This document shows positions 8,302 to 16,769 of a stretch of 64,000 nucleotides of DNA, piece by piece (within the stretch, counting starts at the first letter, position 1; the number at the start of each line of letters is the position of its first letter). Made by a program: the position numbers and the translations under genes. The notes beneath the pieces were generated by a model that worked only from the letters and a program-made list of their open reading frames with translations, was not told the origin of the DNA and searched no databases. The stretch comes from Bacteroidaceae bacterium. GTDB taxonomy: Bacteria; Bacteroidota; Bacteroidia; Bacteroidales; Bacteroidaceae. The DNA is taken from positions 20,450 through 84,449 of the forward strand of contig JAFUFK010000011.1 in the NCBI GenBank assembly GCA_017469925.1, given 5' to 3'.

Positions 8302-9297
8302 TCAGCGGCGCGTAGTCGTCGAACGGCTGCCACGTGTACTGGTGGTCGGAGTCGTGTTGCCCGAACGAGTGCCCGTCTGCGTACCGGTCTGTGTTTGCGT
8401 GCCGGTTTGCGTCGTCGAACGGCTGCCACGCGTACTAGTGGTCGGAGTCGTGTTACCCGAGCGAGTGCCCGTCTGCGTACCGGTCTGTGTCTGCGTCCGT
8501 GTGCGGGAGGAGGTGCTGCTGGGCTGCGTCGTAGTAGTTGTGGTAGTCTGCCCACCGCGGGTCGAGCGGTTGTTTATCTGCGGCGAGTGCGTGTTGCCAC
8601 TATTGTCGCGATAGCGCGGGTCAGACTCACGGTTGTTGCTGTTGCGGTTGTTGTAGTTGTTGTAGTCGGGCTTCTGGTTGCGGTCGCGCAGGTTCGAACC
8701 GAAGTCGTTGCGGCGTCCCTCATTGAAGGTGCGTGAACCAGTGATTCTCGTGTCGCCCATGTAGCGCTCGTGCTGGTAGCGATTGTTGTAGAAGCCGTTG
8801 GTGTAATACGTATGGCTGTGGGCACCATGGTACGACTTGAAGATTGTGGGCGCATCGTAGTAGTAGAACGAACGGTTGCTGTAGATGGTATATACACGGA
8901 AGTTCCATGAGCCACCCGACGTATAGATAGGACGATAGAAGTACTCCCTCGACATGAAGCGCAGGTACTGGCTGCGGGTCATGATGCAGCTCAGGTCGGC
9001 GTTACGATAGTCGAGATAGCGGTAATAAGCATTGATGGCATCGTAGTAGCCATAAGCCACATCGGGCATGAAACTCGATACGTAATAGATGAAGTCGTAG
9101 TTGATTTCGTAGCAGTCCTCGTACTGCATGGGCGTAAAGTCGAGTTCGTAAGCCATGCGGTCGGTCAGGAAGCGTGCGTGGGTACGAATCTTGCTTACCG
9201 ACATCGAGGATGTTGCTGCTACGGGGGTCGTGGTTGTCACACACCCTTGGAAGAGGCTCATCAGCATAAAGGCTGTCAGAAGGATTGTCTTTTTCAT
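8302..9297 (-). CDS. Lipoprotein with Tyr/Asn-rich core and Thr-Gln-Gly repeat tail
   Basis: The 331-residue protein starts with a lipoprotein signal peptide (lipobox FQGC, Cys19). Residues 35-125 are a helical domain with many Tyr residues (YEINYDFIYYVSSFMPDV, YYDAINAYYRYLDYRNADL). Residues 130-240 are rich in Tyr, Asn and Arg. From about residue 250 the sequence is low-complexity Thr/Gln/Gly/Ser/Arg, with a 32-residue unit occurring twice. I recognise no enzyme domain. The composition suggests a surface-exposed or cell-wall-spanning tail. It is followed after 16 nt by the DUF6250-like gene. An 85-nt gap separates it from the upstream GH43 gene, so it may have its own promoter. Confidence 0.7.
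   Translation of the reverse strand: MKKTILLTAFMLMSLFQGCVTTTTPVAATSSMSVSKIRTHARFLTDRMAYELDFTPMQYEDCYEINYDFIYYVSSFMPDVAYGYYDAINAYYRYLDYRNADLSCIMTRSQYLRFMSREYFYRPIYTSGGSWNFRVYTIYSNRSFYYYDAPTIFKSYHGAHSHTYYTNGFYNNRYQHERYMGDTRITGSRTFNEGRRNDFGSNLRDRNQKPDYNNYNNRNSNNRESDPRYRDNSGNTHSPQINNRSTRGGQTTTTTTTQPSSTSSRTRTQTQTGTQTGTRSGNTTPTTSTRGSRSTTQTGTQTQTGTQTGTRSGNTTPTTSTRGSRSTTTRR
8315..8500 (-). repeat. Two 96-bp tandem repeats in the lipoprotein gene
   Basis: Copies start at 8315 and 8411, a period of 96 bp, which is 32 codons, so unit gain or loss keeps the frame. The copies differ at a handful of positions. Each encodes the TQTGTQTGTRSGNTTPTTST-type unit. Slippage or recombination here would change tail length. 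Confidence 0.85.
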
Positions 9298-9382
9298 CGT
9301 TCTTTAGTTTTAAGGGTTCAACATCCAGTAACCAATCTCTGATTATAGGATGCTTTTTTCTTATTTTGTTTAATTCTCGACG

Positions 9383-10441
9383 TTATTTTTTAGATTTTTT
9401 CACTTTTACGGGCCTGACCCCTTCATGGGTGGGACGGACGCGACGAATCGTGCCGTCGGCATTGAACTCCATACGGTCGATGCACACCTGACGATGGAAG
9501 CCCGGGCCATGGGGTTCGGGCAGCAGATAGTCTTTGTTGATGCGGTGATAGACAATGTACCACTCGTCACGACCAGGCACTTGCAGGACACTGTTGTGGG
9601 CCGGTCCGTAGATTTCCTTATCAGGGTCCTGAATAAGGACGATGGGGTCGTCGGCCACCGTGATGGGTCCCAAGGGCGAGTCGCTGGTGCCATAGGCCAC
9701 ATGGTAATTGGGCGAACCCGTGTCATCGACACTCCAAAGGAAATAGTACTTGCCTCCACGATAGAATACATAGGCACCCTCACGGAACTGGTAGTCGCGT
9801 AACGAGCCACCGCGAGGTGTCAGCACACGGGTGGTACCAGGGACGAGCGAGACCATGTCGTCGGCCAACTCGGCACCGGCCATATAGCCATTGCCCCAGT
9901 AGAGGTAACTCTTTCCCGTCTGCGGGTCGGTGAACACATCGACATCAATCTGCTGGCCGCCACGCACGCCTTCGGGACGCTCGTCCACCAAGGGACGGCC
10001 CAAATCGACGAAGGGTCCCGTCGGGCTGTCGCTCACGGCCACGCCAATGGACTTGCGGTCCCTGGCCTTGTCGTGACCACTGAAGTAGAAGTAGTACTTG
10101 TACGACCCGTCCGGTTGCCGTTTCTCCTCGATACAGGGTGCCCAGGCATTGCCCGTGGCCCAAGCGACCTGTGAGGTCCCCAGGTCGAGCATGATACCCT
10201 CGTGGCGCCAGTTGGTCAGGTCCTTACTCGAAAATACGGTGAAGTAGTATCCGCCCCACCCTGGCGCACCATCGGTAGTCGAATAGATGTAGAACCTGCC
10301 CGTCTGGTGCGAGTAGAGCACTTCGGGGTCAGCATGGAACTCGGGGAGGATGGGATTTCCCGAGGTCCGCTGCTTTTTCTCTTTGGCTTGCAGCCCTGCC
10401 GTAATCAGCAGGGCTGCAAGTATCACAATAGTCTTCTTCAT
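9383..10441 (-). CDS. Glycoside hydrolase family 43 enzyme
   Basis: The 352-residue protein is a secreted five-bladed beta-propeller of GH43, the family of alpha-L-arabinofuranosidases, beta-xylosidases and related enzymes. A signal peptide (1-19, LQA/KEKK) is followed by NPILPEFHADPEV, whose Asp is the usual catalytic base. The transition-state Asp is in GGQQIDVDVF and the general acid Glu is in YQFREGAYVF. The His of IYGPAHNSV is the conserved calcium or axial ligand. No binding module or sorting tail follows, so it may stay in the periplasm. Its start overlaps the stop of the large modular protein upstream by 4 nt (ATGA), so the two are probably translated together and act on the same glycan. 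The substrate cannot be read from sequence. Confidence 0.88.
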   Translation of the reverse strand: MKKTIVILAALLITAGLQAKEKKQRTSGNPILPEFHADPEVLYSHQTGRFYIYSTTDGAPGWGGYYFTVFSSKDLTNWRHEGIMLDLGTSQVAWATGNAWAPCIEEKRQPDGSYKYYFYFSGHDKARDRKSIGVAVSDSPTGPFVDLGRPLVDERPEGVRGGQQIDVDVFTDPQTGKSYLYWGNGYMAGAELADDMVSLVPGTTRVLTPRGGSLRDYQFREGAYVFYRGGKYYFLWSVDDTGSPNYHVAYGTSDSPLGPITVADDPIVLIQDPDKEIYGPAHNSVLQVPGRDEWYIVYHRINKDYLLPEPHGPGFHRQVCIDRMEFNADGTIRRVRPTHEGVRPVKVKKSKK

Positions 10442-13400
10442 TTTACAAGAACCTTACGAACAGAGCCATCAGCCATACGGACGATATTGATGCCACGCTG
10501 CAACGTATTCAGGCGGGCACCGCTCAGCGAGTAGATGCCGGCAGGCATGGCGGCAGGCCTTACGGCCACCTCTTCGACACCCGTCAGCAGGTCAACATTG
10601 TTGCCGCTTCCATAGTAGTAGAGATTCCATTCGCCTACAACTTCGTAGTCGTTGGCCAGCACCTTAGTCTTCTTCAGGCCGATGCGCACATTGCCGTCAG
10701 CACCTACGTAGAAGGGAAGTTCGTTCAGATAGTACCCGGCCTTAAAGTAAGCCACCGTCGGGGTTGTACCGTCAGGGGCATACTTGCCATTGCTCAGGGT
10801 GTAGCACTTCACGTCATCCACGGGTTCATCAGTAGCATCCTCACAGAGGTTCATGACGGGCTTCGAATACGTCTCGTCGGCAGTCTTGGCATAGAAGGTC
10901 GTCAAGTGCGTTTCTTCGCCTCTAGCAATACGATCTTCCTCCTCGTTGTAGTAACCTGCACGATAGTAGGTGTGGACGGTTACCTTATACGTACCCTCAC
11001 GCAGACCGGAAAGGTCCTGATAGAGATCGATGCCGGCACGGTTGTACGAGACGGTGTTCTCCTTATAGCCGTTCATGGCACTCGTTACCCAGCCATCGAT
11101 GGTCTGCGAATTTTTATCGCCGCGGTCGGGGTCGAACTTGTTATTGACGATGAGCGACGACATGTCTTGTTCGTCAGCCAGGCCTTCCTGTTCCTCGCCC
11201 ATATACCAAAGTTTCCATTCGCCCACGACCTCATAGTCGTTGGCATAGGTTTCCTTCTTCGACAGGCCTATCGTCACCTCGCCGTCCTCGGGAACAGTAA
11301 AGCGCAACTCGTTCAAATAGTAGCCAGCCTTGAAGTAGGCAGCCGTAGGCGACGTGCCGTCGGGAGCATACTTGCCATTGCTCAGCGTATAGCACTTCAC
11401 ATCATCGACGGGCTGGTCGGTAGCATCTTCGTAGAGGTTCATCACCTTGGTCTCGAAGCGGTCGGCACTCGTCTGGGCATACAGGGTGGTCAGGTGAGTC
11501 TCCTCGCCATTTGCCACGCGGGTCTCTTCCTCGTTATAGTAACCCGCACGATAGTAGGTGTGGACGGTTACCTTGTACTTGCCCTTTGGCAGACCAGTCA
11601 GTTTCTGGTTCAGTTCGAAGGGAGCACGGTTATACGATACGGTATATTCCTTATAGCCGTTCATGGCAGTCGTTGTCCAGCCATCGATGGTGCCGTCGTT
11701 CTTCGAACCACGATCGGGGTCGAAGTTGCTGTTGACAATAGCCGACGTGTAGTCCACGGGATTCTCCTCCGAAGCTTCGCCATCGGGGAACAGGATGTTG
11801 ACTACCATTGCATTCAGGTTTGCTGTTGCCTCTTCGGCTTCGGCAGAGCTGTAGGCCTGAGTCTGATAGGCATCCATACACTCGTTGTAGAGGGCTTTTG
11901 CCTTTTTTATGACATCGGCACCGGCCGTCGTGTTGCCCAGGATAGCCTGATCGAGATTGAACAGGGCCACCGCAAGTTTCTGATAGATGGAGGTACCTTC
12001 CTCCACGGCCTCTATCTTTTCCTTCAGGTCAATCAGTGCATTGTAGAGGTCCTCGTCGGCACACTCCGAAGCATAGGTGGCAGCAGTTTCCATTGCATCA
12101 AGTTCTGGTTTGCCACAATAGTTCGAGAGCAGTTCGTTGACGGTTACGTTCGTGTTGGAAATGACCTCACGCAGGGCCTCGACATTCTTCGAGCGGAAAA
12201 TCAGCTTCACCGGACCAATCCATGCGGCAGAACCGTCGGTAACGCGCAGGTTGTTCAGGAAGCCCACCTTCATGGTGCCGTCGGTCACCAGTCCATAGAC
12301 ATGGCCTGCATAACGGCCTGCCTGGAAGTAGGTGTAAGCACCTTCGGCGCCATCCTTTCCGTCGTTAGGGCCATACAAATCTTTCTCATACAGATAGTCT
12401 CCGCTTGTCAAGGGCTCTTCTGACAGGTCGTCGAGGATGCCAGGGAGCTTCGACTGGTAATTATTGATGTAGGCATAGGCCTTGGCAGCCTCTACATGCT
12501 CTGCGTTAAACTCGCCGGCATTGCCTGGACGATACAGGGCATTGTAGTCGAGTTCGTACAGACCATTTTGCAGGCCTTCCAACTCCTGATATACGTCGAA
12601 CACCATGTTCCAACCCTGCAGTACGGGACGTCCGCCCGTAGGATAGGTCAGGCTCGAGGTGGTGGTCCAGCCGGTCGATTGCTCGAAGTTGGGGTTGCGC
12701 AGCAGTTCGGTGCAGTCGTCGCCGTCGGCCATGCTGTTGGCCATGGCATCGGTCAGAATCTTATTGAGATACTCCATTTCGGCCGCAATCTCCTCGGCCG
12801 AGAGTGTACCATTCTCCAGGATATAGTCGGAACTTCCGTGTCCGTTGAATCCCTCGCCCGTAGCGCCGCCGAGGTAGTCGGAAAGCAGGATTATCTCGTC
12901 CGAGTCGCTGTCCTTCGTATCCAACCACTCAAAGGCAGCGGTTATGGCTTCAAAGTACTTGGCATAGGCATCGGCACTCGTCTTCATACCCTCGAGGGCG
13001 GGGGCAAACTTCTCCAGTGCATCTATCACGTCGGCAGCAGCCGTTGCCGCTTGCAGATTGTGTTTCGCAGTCAGGTAGGCCTCATAGACCAAGTGCTGGT
13101 AGTAGAATTCTTCGCCAGCCTCCTTCAGGGCTTCATAGTCGGTACCACTCTCCAGCGCTTCCTTAGCCACGGACTGATAGGCCTCGTCGCCGGTGCCCAG
13201 ATACATCATTCGCCAGTCGTCCCAGCACATCCAGTCGCCATCCAGCGTCTCTGTCTTTTGCAGCCCGATTGTCATCTTCTGTCCCGTCTTCACGATGACG
13301 TTCAACTGGGTGGGCGCATACTGTCCGGCCTTTACGAAGATGTCGGCCGTGTGCATGTTGTCGGGGACAAATCCCACGTTGGTCTCCACGGCTGCGCTCG

Positions 13401-14541
13401 AGCCCTCAGGAGCCGTTTCCGAAGCGCCGCTGCTCAGCATCGGCAGGGGAGACTGGTGGTCCCAGACGGAGCCTGTGACATACAGTTTTCCCTTCTGCCA
13501 GGGATTTTCGCCCGTCAGTTCCAGGGTCTCCTGGTACCGGTCGGCATCCTGCTCCTTCCAGCCTGCGCGATAGAAGCCGGTCACCTGGACACGATATACA
13601 CCGGCGGGGAGTTCGGGCAGTTGCTGATAGTGGTTGATATTGCCCCAATAGCGCTCGGCATTGCCATAGCTCTGGAAACCAGGTGTATCGCCACTCCAGC
13701 CGTCGTTGTTGTCCTTGTTGTACGAGGGATTTACGATGGTGGTAGAGGTGATGTCCACAGGCTTCTCCACGGAGGCGATCTTACCAGCCAGGTTCCATGC
13801 GGCATTCTGCAACTGGTCGGTTGTGCTATTGGTATTGTTATACACGGCCGAAGCCTCGGCGACGTCTGCTCCGCTGGCCTTGGCCGTCTCTATGATCTCT
13901 CCCAGTGCAAGGGCAGCATTATAGCGTTTCGTCTCGCTCACATAGGTGTCGTAGTCGGCGGGCAGGACGAACACCCAACGCGAGTACCAATCGTCGTCGC
14001 CAAAGCGGTCGTCCACCTCGGGGCATCCAAGATACAGACGCAGGTCGTCGGTCACGGGCTTCATGCCGATGAAGTAGCTGCCATACAAGTCGTAGCTCAG
14101 GTTCTCGTTGTTCTTTGCAGGCTGGAACTTATATACGTTGTCGCCCACGTTAACGAACAGGAATCCGCCATATTTCTTCACTTCGTCCGTGTCTATCAGA
14201 CGATCTACCCAGAAGTTCGACACGCCATCCATGAACATGTATTCCCGGGTGTTGCCATGGGCCTCGACATAGTTTCCGATGCGATAGGTCTCCCCGTCCC
14301 AGACGACATCGTCGAACTCAAACTTCTCCAGCCATATCTTGTGGCCGGTAGAGGTCACAATGCTGGCGCGCGTGCCCCAATCGTTGGCTCCGGCGAGGAA
14401 TCCTTCCGCATCGAGGTTATAGAGGTAGTACTCGGTACCCACCGTCAGGGGCTGGGTCTTCAGAGTGGGTTTTGTCCACTGGCCATAAGCGACTGTGACC
14501 AGCATCATGCTCAGCAGAGCAGACAGTAGTTTTTTCATCAT
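10438..14541 (-). CDS. Large modular surface protein with four carbohydrate-binding-like modules and a T9SS-type tail
   Basis: The 1367-residue protein has a signal peptide cut at AYG/Q and an N-terminal domain opening with GTEYYLYNLDAEGFLAG, a motif also found at the N-terminus of the dockerin protein at 31018. Four beta-sandwich-like modules follow at about residues 262-450, 611-810, 930-1115 and 1126-1315. Each has an N-x-x-F/Y start, a YRAGYY or similar strand, and a W-x-L/M-Y-Y-x-G end. Helical spacers separate the first three. Modules 3 and 4 are close copies. The C-terminus (about 1320-1367, with GIYSLSGARL and NIVRMADGSVRKVLVK) resembles a type A T9SS sorting domain. No catalytic domain is recognised. 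It probably presents binding modules at the surface and is coupled to GH43. aroB ends 30 nt upstream. Confidence 0.75.
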   Translation of the reverse strand: MMKKLLSALLSMMLVTVAYGQWTKPTLKTQPLTVGTEYYLYNLDAEGFLAGANDWGTRASIVTSTGHKIWLEKFEFDDVVWDGETYRIGNYVEAHGNTREYMFMDGVSNFWVDRLIDTDEVKKYGGFLFVNVGDNVYKFQPAKNNENLSYDLYGSYFIGMKPVTDDLRLYLGCPEVDDRFGDDDWYSRWVFVLPADYDTYVSETKRYNAALALGEIIETAKASGADVAEASAVYNNTNSTTDQLQNAAWNLAGKIASVEKPVDITSTTIVNPSYNKDNNDGWSGDTPGFQSYGNAERYWGNINHYQQLPELPAGVYRVQVTGFYRAGWKEQDADRYQETLELTGENPWQKGKLYVTGSVWDHQSPLPMLSSGASETAPEGSSAAVETNVGFVPDNMHTADIFVKAGQYAPTQLNVIVKTGQKMTIGLQKTETLDGDWMCWDDWRMMYLGTGDEAYQSVAKEALESGTDYEALKEAGEEFYYQHLVYEAYLTAKHNLQAATAAADVIDALEKFAPALEGMKTSADAYAKYFEAITAAFEWLDTKDSDSDEIILLSDYLGGATGEGFNGHGSSDYILENGTLSAEEIAAEMEYLNKILTDAMANSMADGDDCTELLRNPNFEQSTGWTTTSSLTYPTGGRPVLQGWNMVFDVYQELEGLQNGLYELDYNALYRPGNAGEFNAEHVEAAKAYAYINNYQSKLPGILDDLSEEPLTSGDYLYEKDLYGPNDGKDGAEGAYTYFQAGRYAGHVYGLVTDGTMKVGFLNNLRVTDGSAAWIGPVKLIFRSKNVEALREVISNTNVTVNELLSNYCGKPELDAMETAATYASECADEDLYNALIDLKEKIEAVEEGTSIYQKLAVALFNLDQAILGNTTAGADVIKKAKALYNECMDAYQTQAYSSAEAEEATANLNAMVVNILFPDGEASEENPVDYTSAIVNSNFDPDRGSKNDGTIDGWTTTAMNGYKEYTVSYNRAPFELNQKLTGLPKGKYKVTVHTYYRAGYYNEEETRVANGEETHLTTLYAQTSADRFETKVMNLYEDATDQPVDDVKCYTLSNGKYAPDGTSPTAAYFKAGYYLNELRFTVPEDGEVTIGLSKKETYANDYEVVGEWKLWYMGEEQEGLADEQDMSSLIVNNKFDPDRGDKNSQTIDGWVTSAMNGYKENTVSYNRAGIDLYQDLSGLREGTYKVTVHTYYRAGYYNEEEDRIARGEETHLTTFYAKTADETYSKPVMNLCEDATDEPVDDVKCYTLSNGKYAPDGTTPTVAYFKAGYYLNELPFYVGADGNVRIGLKKTKVLANDYEVVGEWNLYYYGSGNNVDLLTGVEEVAVRPAAMPAGIYSLSGARLNTLQRGINIVRMADGSVRKVLVK
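10605..11754 (-). repeat. 588-bp in-frame duplication (196-residue module)
   Basis: Copy one runs from about 11754 down to 11167 and copy two from 11166 to about 10605. Shared landmarks include NFDPDRG/KFDPDRG, VTVHTYYRAGYYNEEE, VDDVKCYTLSNGKYAPDG and ANDYEVVGEW. Long stretches are nearly identical at the DNA level, which points to recent duplication or homogenisation. Confidence 0.88.
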
Positions 14542-14571
14542 AGTATTAGTTTAGTTTGGTAGTTATATTAG

Positions 14572-15624
14572 TTAGTATTCGCGGTAGAAGTCGAGCATGT
14601 CCATGATTTCCTCCCGTGTGGCGGTCTGGTCGATGCGTATGTCGCCCAGGTCGCCGAGCAGGGTGAAGTTGATGCGGCCCGAGGTGTTCTTCTTGTCGTG
14701 GGTCATCAGTTCGAAGAGGCGCGGGTAGTCGTTGCAGTCGAACGGGAAGCGCCCATAGTGGTCGCGCACGAACTGGATGGTCTGGTAGAACTTGTCGCGC
14801 GGGAATCCTGCGCGCCGGGTGCTGAGGTAAAGTTCGCAGACGAGGCCCCATGCCACGGCGTATCCGTGCAGTACGGTACGCTCCTGGGCGAGGGCCATCG
14901 ACTCGAAGGCATGGCCCACGGTATGGCCCAGGTTCAGGGCCCGGCGGATGCCGTGCTCGAGCGGGTCGGCATCGACGATGCGTTCCTTGACGGCCACGCT
15001 GCGGGCCACCATGCGCTGGAGGTGGCCGTAGTCGATGTCGTCGAGCGGGAAGCGCATCAGTTCGGCCCACGTGGGTTCGTCACTGATGAGTCCGTGCTTC
15101 AGCATCTCGGCGTAGCCGGAGAGGAGGTTCTGGTGGTCGAGGGTGCGCAGGAACTGGGTGTCGATGATGACCGATGCAGCGCAGTTGAAGACACCGATTT
15201 CGTTCTTCAGGCCACCGAAGTTGATGCCCGTCTTTCCGCCCACCGAGGCATCGACCATCGAGAGCAGGGTCGTGGGGATGTTGATGTACTGGATGCCGCG
15301 CTTAAAGGTGCTGGCGGCGAATCCACCGAGGTCGGTCACCATGCCGCCGCCCAGGTTCACCATGAGCGAGTGGCGCGTGGCGCCGCCCTGTTGCAGGGCC
15401 GTCCAGACGGCGGAGAGCGACTCCAGGGTCTTATGTTCGTCGGTGGCGCCGATGGTTATCGTCTGGGCTCCGGCCATGCAGCGCATCGGGGCCAGCAGGG
15501 GCCAGCAGAGTTGCAGGGTGGTCGTGTCGCAGAGCACGAACAGACGGTCGTGGCTGCACCGCCCGATGGCGTCCTCCAGACTGCCCTCCAGATGCTCACT
15601 CAGTATCACCTCTTTTCTTTCCAT
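14572..15624 (-). CDS. aroB: 3-dehydroquinate synthase
   Basis: AroB converts the sugar phosphate DAHP to 3-dehydroquinate, the second step of the shikimate pathway, using NAD+ and a divalent metal. From the ATG at 15624 the protein has 350 residues. Markers are the nucleotide-binding GGGMVTDLGGFAASTFKRG, then IPTTLLSMVDASVGGKTG, the metal-ligand Glu in SGYAEMLKHG, and the His residues in LNLGHTVGHAFE. An in-frame TTG ten codons upstream is unlikely to be the start. It lies inside the -7 promoter element at 15652-15659, so it would precede transcription. The large modular surface protein begins 30 nt downstream, perhaps in the same transcript. Confidence 0.96.
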   Translation of the reverse strand: MERKEVILSEHLEGSLEDAIGRCSHDRLFVLCDTTTLQLCWPLLAPMRCMAGAQTITIGATDEHKTLESLSAVWTALQQGGATRHSLMVNLGGGMVTDLGGFAASTFKRGIQYINIPTTLLSMVDASVGGKTGINFGGLKNEIGVFNCAASVIIDTQFLRTLDHQNLLSGYAEMLKHGLISDEPTWAELMRFPLDDIDYGHLQRMVARSVAVKERIVDADPLEHGIRRALNLGHTVGHAFESMALAQERTVLHGYAVAWGLVCELYLSTRRAGFPRDKFYQTIQFVRDHYGRFPFDCNDYPRLFELMTHDKKNTSGRINFTLLGDLGDIRIDQTATREEIMDMLDFYREY

Positions 15625-15651
15625 GAAGTACGATTTTGGCCATTCATTATG

Positions 15652-15683
15652 CAAACTTACTAAAAAAAAGTGTTTCCGACAAC
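15652..15683 (-). promoter_or_regulatory. Probable aroB promoter
   Basis: On the minus strand GTTG (15683-15680), 20 nt spacer, TAAGTTTG (15659-15652). The -7 box is a full TAnnTTTG match; the -33 box has one mismatch. The implied start site, about 7 nt further on, supports the ATG at 15624 as the aroB start. Confidence 0.55.
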
Positions 15684-15793
15684 GAAATGGGCAATTTCTT
15701 TCGCGGGGGCGCGCACGATAGAATATAGTATAGAGGGGCGTATTGTAAAGAATTTTCGCACTTCCCGAAAAGTCTCCCCGAACTCACCGCCGC

Positions 15794-15885
15794 ATGTTAT
15801 ATTAACTTGCGGCCACAGGTTAACATAACTCGCGGCCATAGATTAACATAACTCGTGGCCGAAGGTTAACATAACTTACAGCCGC
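15794..15885. repeat. Palindrome array A: four 23-nt units with GTTA-N3-TAAC cores
   Basis: Cores begin at 15796, 15819, 15842 and 15865, exactly 23 nt apart: GTTATATTAAC, GTTAACATAAC, ATTAACATAAC, GTTAACATAAC. Each is a dyad with 4-bp arms and a 3-nt centre. The 12-nt spacers are also related, with a central GGCC or AGCC. The period is not a multiple of three, so the array is not coding. It sits in the 537-bp gap between divergent aroB and the first FKBP gene. The rest of that gap holds the two promoters, a GC-rich stretch with no gene I can see (15886-16070), and AT-rich leader DNA. The same core family recurs at 26136. Confidence 0.85.
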
Positions 15886-16109
15886 CGGTTTCGGGCCCCG
15901 TCCGGAGAAGGAAATATCCGTCTGATTTTCAATCTGTTGCCATTTCTCCCAAAATCCTCCCCTCACCACGGGCCGAACGCAGCCCCCTCTTCACACCATT
16001 CGCCGGGAGGGGCCCGCTTGTAACGATTTTTCAAAACCCGCGAATCTCCGCCCTATGTTATTTTTCTATTAAAAAACCTTAAAGCAGGGCTCGTTTCGTT
16101 TATTTTCCG

Positions 16110-16117
16110 TATCTTTG
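16110..16117 (+). promoter_or_regulatory. -7 element upstream of the FKBP cluster
   Basis: TATCTTTG followed by CAC is a full TAnnTTTG match 44 nt before the first FKBP start. I do not see a clear TTTG at the right distance upstream, so the promoter may be weak or need an activator. Confidence 0.5.
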
Positions 16118-16161
16118 CACGCGAAAATTATTATTTCATAATAAAAACAGCAAAAAAAACT

Positions 16162-16746
16162 ATGGACAAAATCAGTTACGCTCTGGGCCTCGGCATCGGC
16201 CAACAGCTTAAGAGCATGAACATTAAGGGATTCAACATCGGCGACTTCACGAAGAGCATTGCCGACGTCATCGACGGCCAACCTACCCTGATGACGGCAC
16301 GCGAGGCACAGGAGCTGCTGAACGAATACTTTGCCACGAAGCAGGCCGAGGAATCGAAACGGGCCATCGAGGAAGGAGCCGTGTTCCTGCGCAACAACGG
16401 TCAGCGCGAGGGCGTGGTGACCACGAAGAGCGGCCTGCAGTACGAGGTATTGCAGGAAGGCACGGGCCGCAGCCCGAAGGCTACCGACCGGGTGCGCTGC
16501 CACTACGAGGGACGCCTCATCAGCGGCGACGTCTTCGACAGTTCGTACAAGCGCCAGCAACCCGCCGACTTCGGCCTCAACCAGGTAATCCCCGGCTGGA
16601 CGGAAGGCGTGCAGCTGATGAAGGAGGGCGCGAAGTTCCGCTTCTTCATCCCCTACCTGCTGGGCTATGGCGAGCAGGGGGCCGGCAGTTCCATCCCACC
16701 CTACTCTACCCTCATCTTCGACGTAGAATTAATCAAAGTTTTATAA
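16162..16746 (+). CDS. FKBP-type peptidyl-prolyl isomerase, cytoplasmic
   Basis: The 194-residue protein has no signal peptide and starts directly with the helical dimerisation region of FkpA/FKBP22-type enzymes (MDKISYALGLGIGQQL, residues 1-75). The isomerase domain fills about residues 88-194: TTKSGLQYEVLQEGTG, VRCHYEGRLISGDVFDSSY, FGLNQVIPGWTEGVQLM, GAGSSIPPYSTLIFDVELI. Active-site positions (Tyr, Phe, Asp, Ile, Trp, Tyr, Phe) are kept. It speeds cis-trans isomerisation of prolyl bonds and probably acts as a folding chaperone. It is the first of three tandem FKBP genes, and the only one predicted to stay in the cytoplasm. The next gene starts 23 nt after its stop. Confidence 0.9.
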   Translation: MDKISYALGLGIGQQLKSMNIKGFNIGDFTKSIADVIDGQPTLMTAREAQELLNEYFATKQAEESKRAIEEGAVFLRNNGQREGVVTTKSGLQYEVLQEGTGRSPKATDRVRCHYEGRLISGDVFDSSYKRQQPADFGLNQVIPGWTEGVQLMKEGAKFRFFIPYLLGYGEQGAGSSIPPYSTLIFDVELIKVL

Positions 16747-16769
16747 ATCCTAAAAACACAAAAAACAAA

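Noticed and set aside
7647-14541. A complete polysaccharide utilisation locus around the GH43 gene
   Set aside because: GH43, the DUF6250-like protein and the modular protein are compatible with glycan use, but SusC/SusD, a hybrid two-component sensor and a sigma/anti-sigma pair are all missing.
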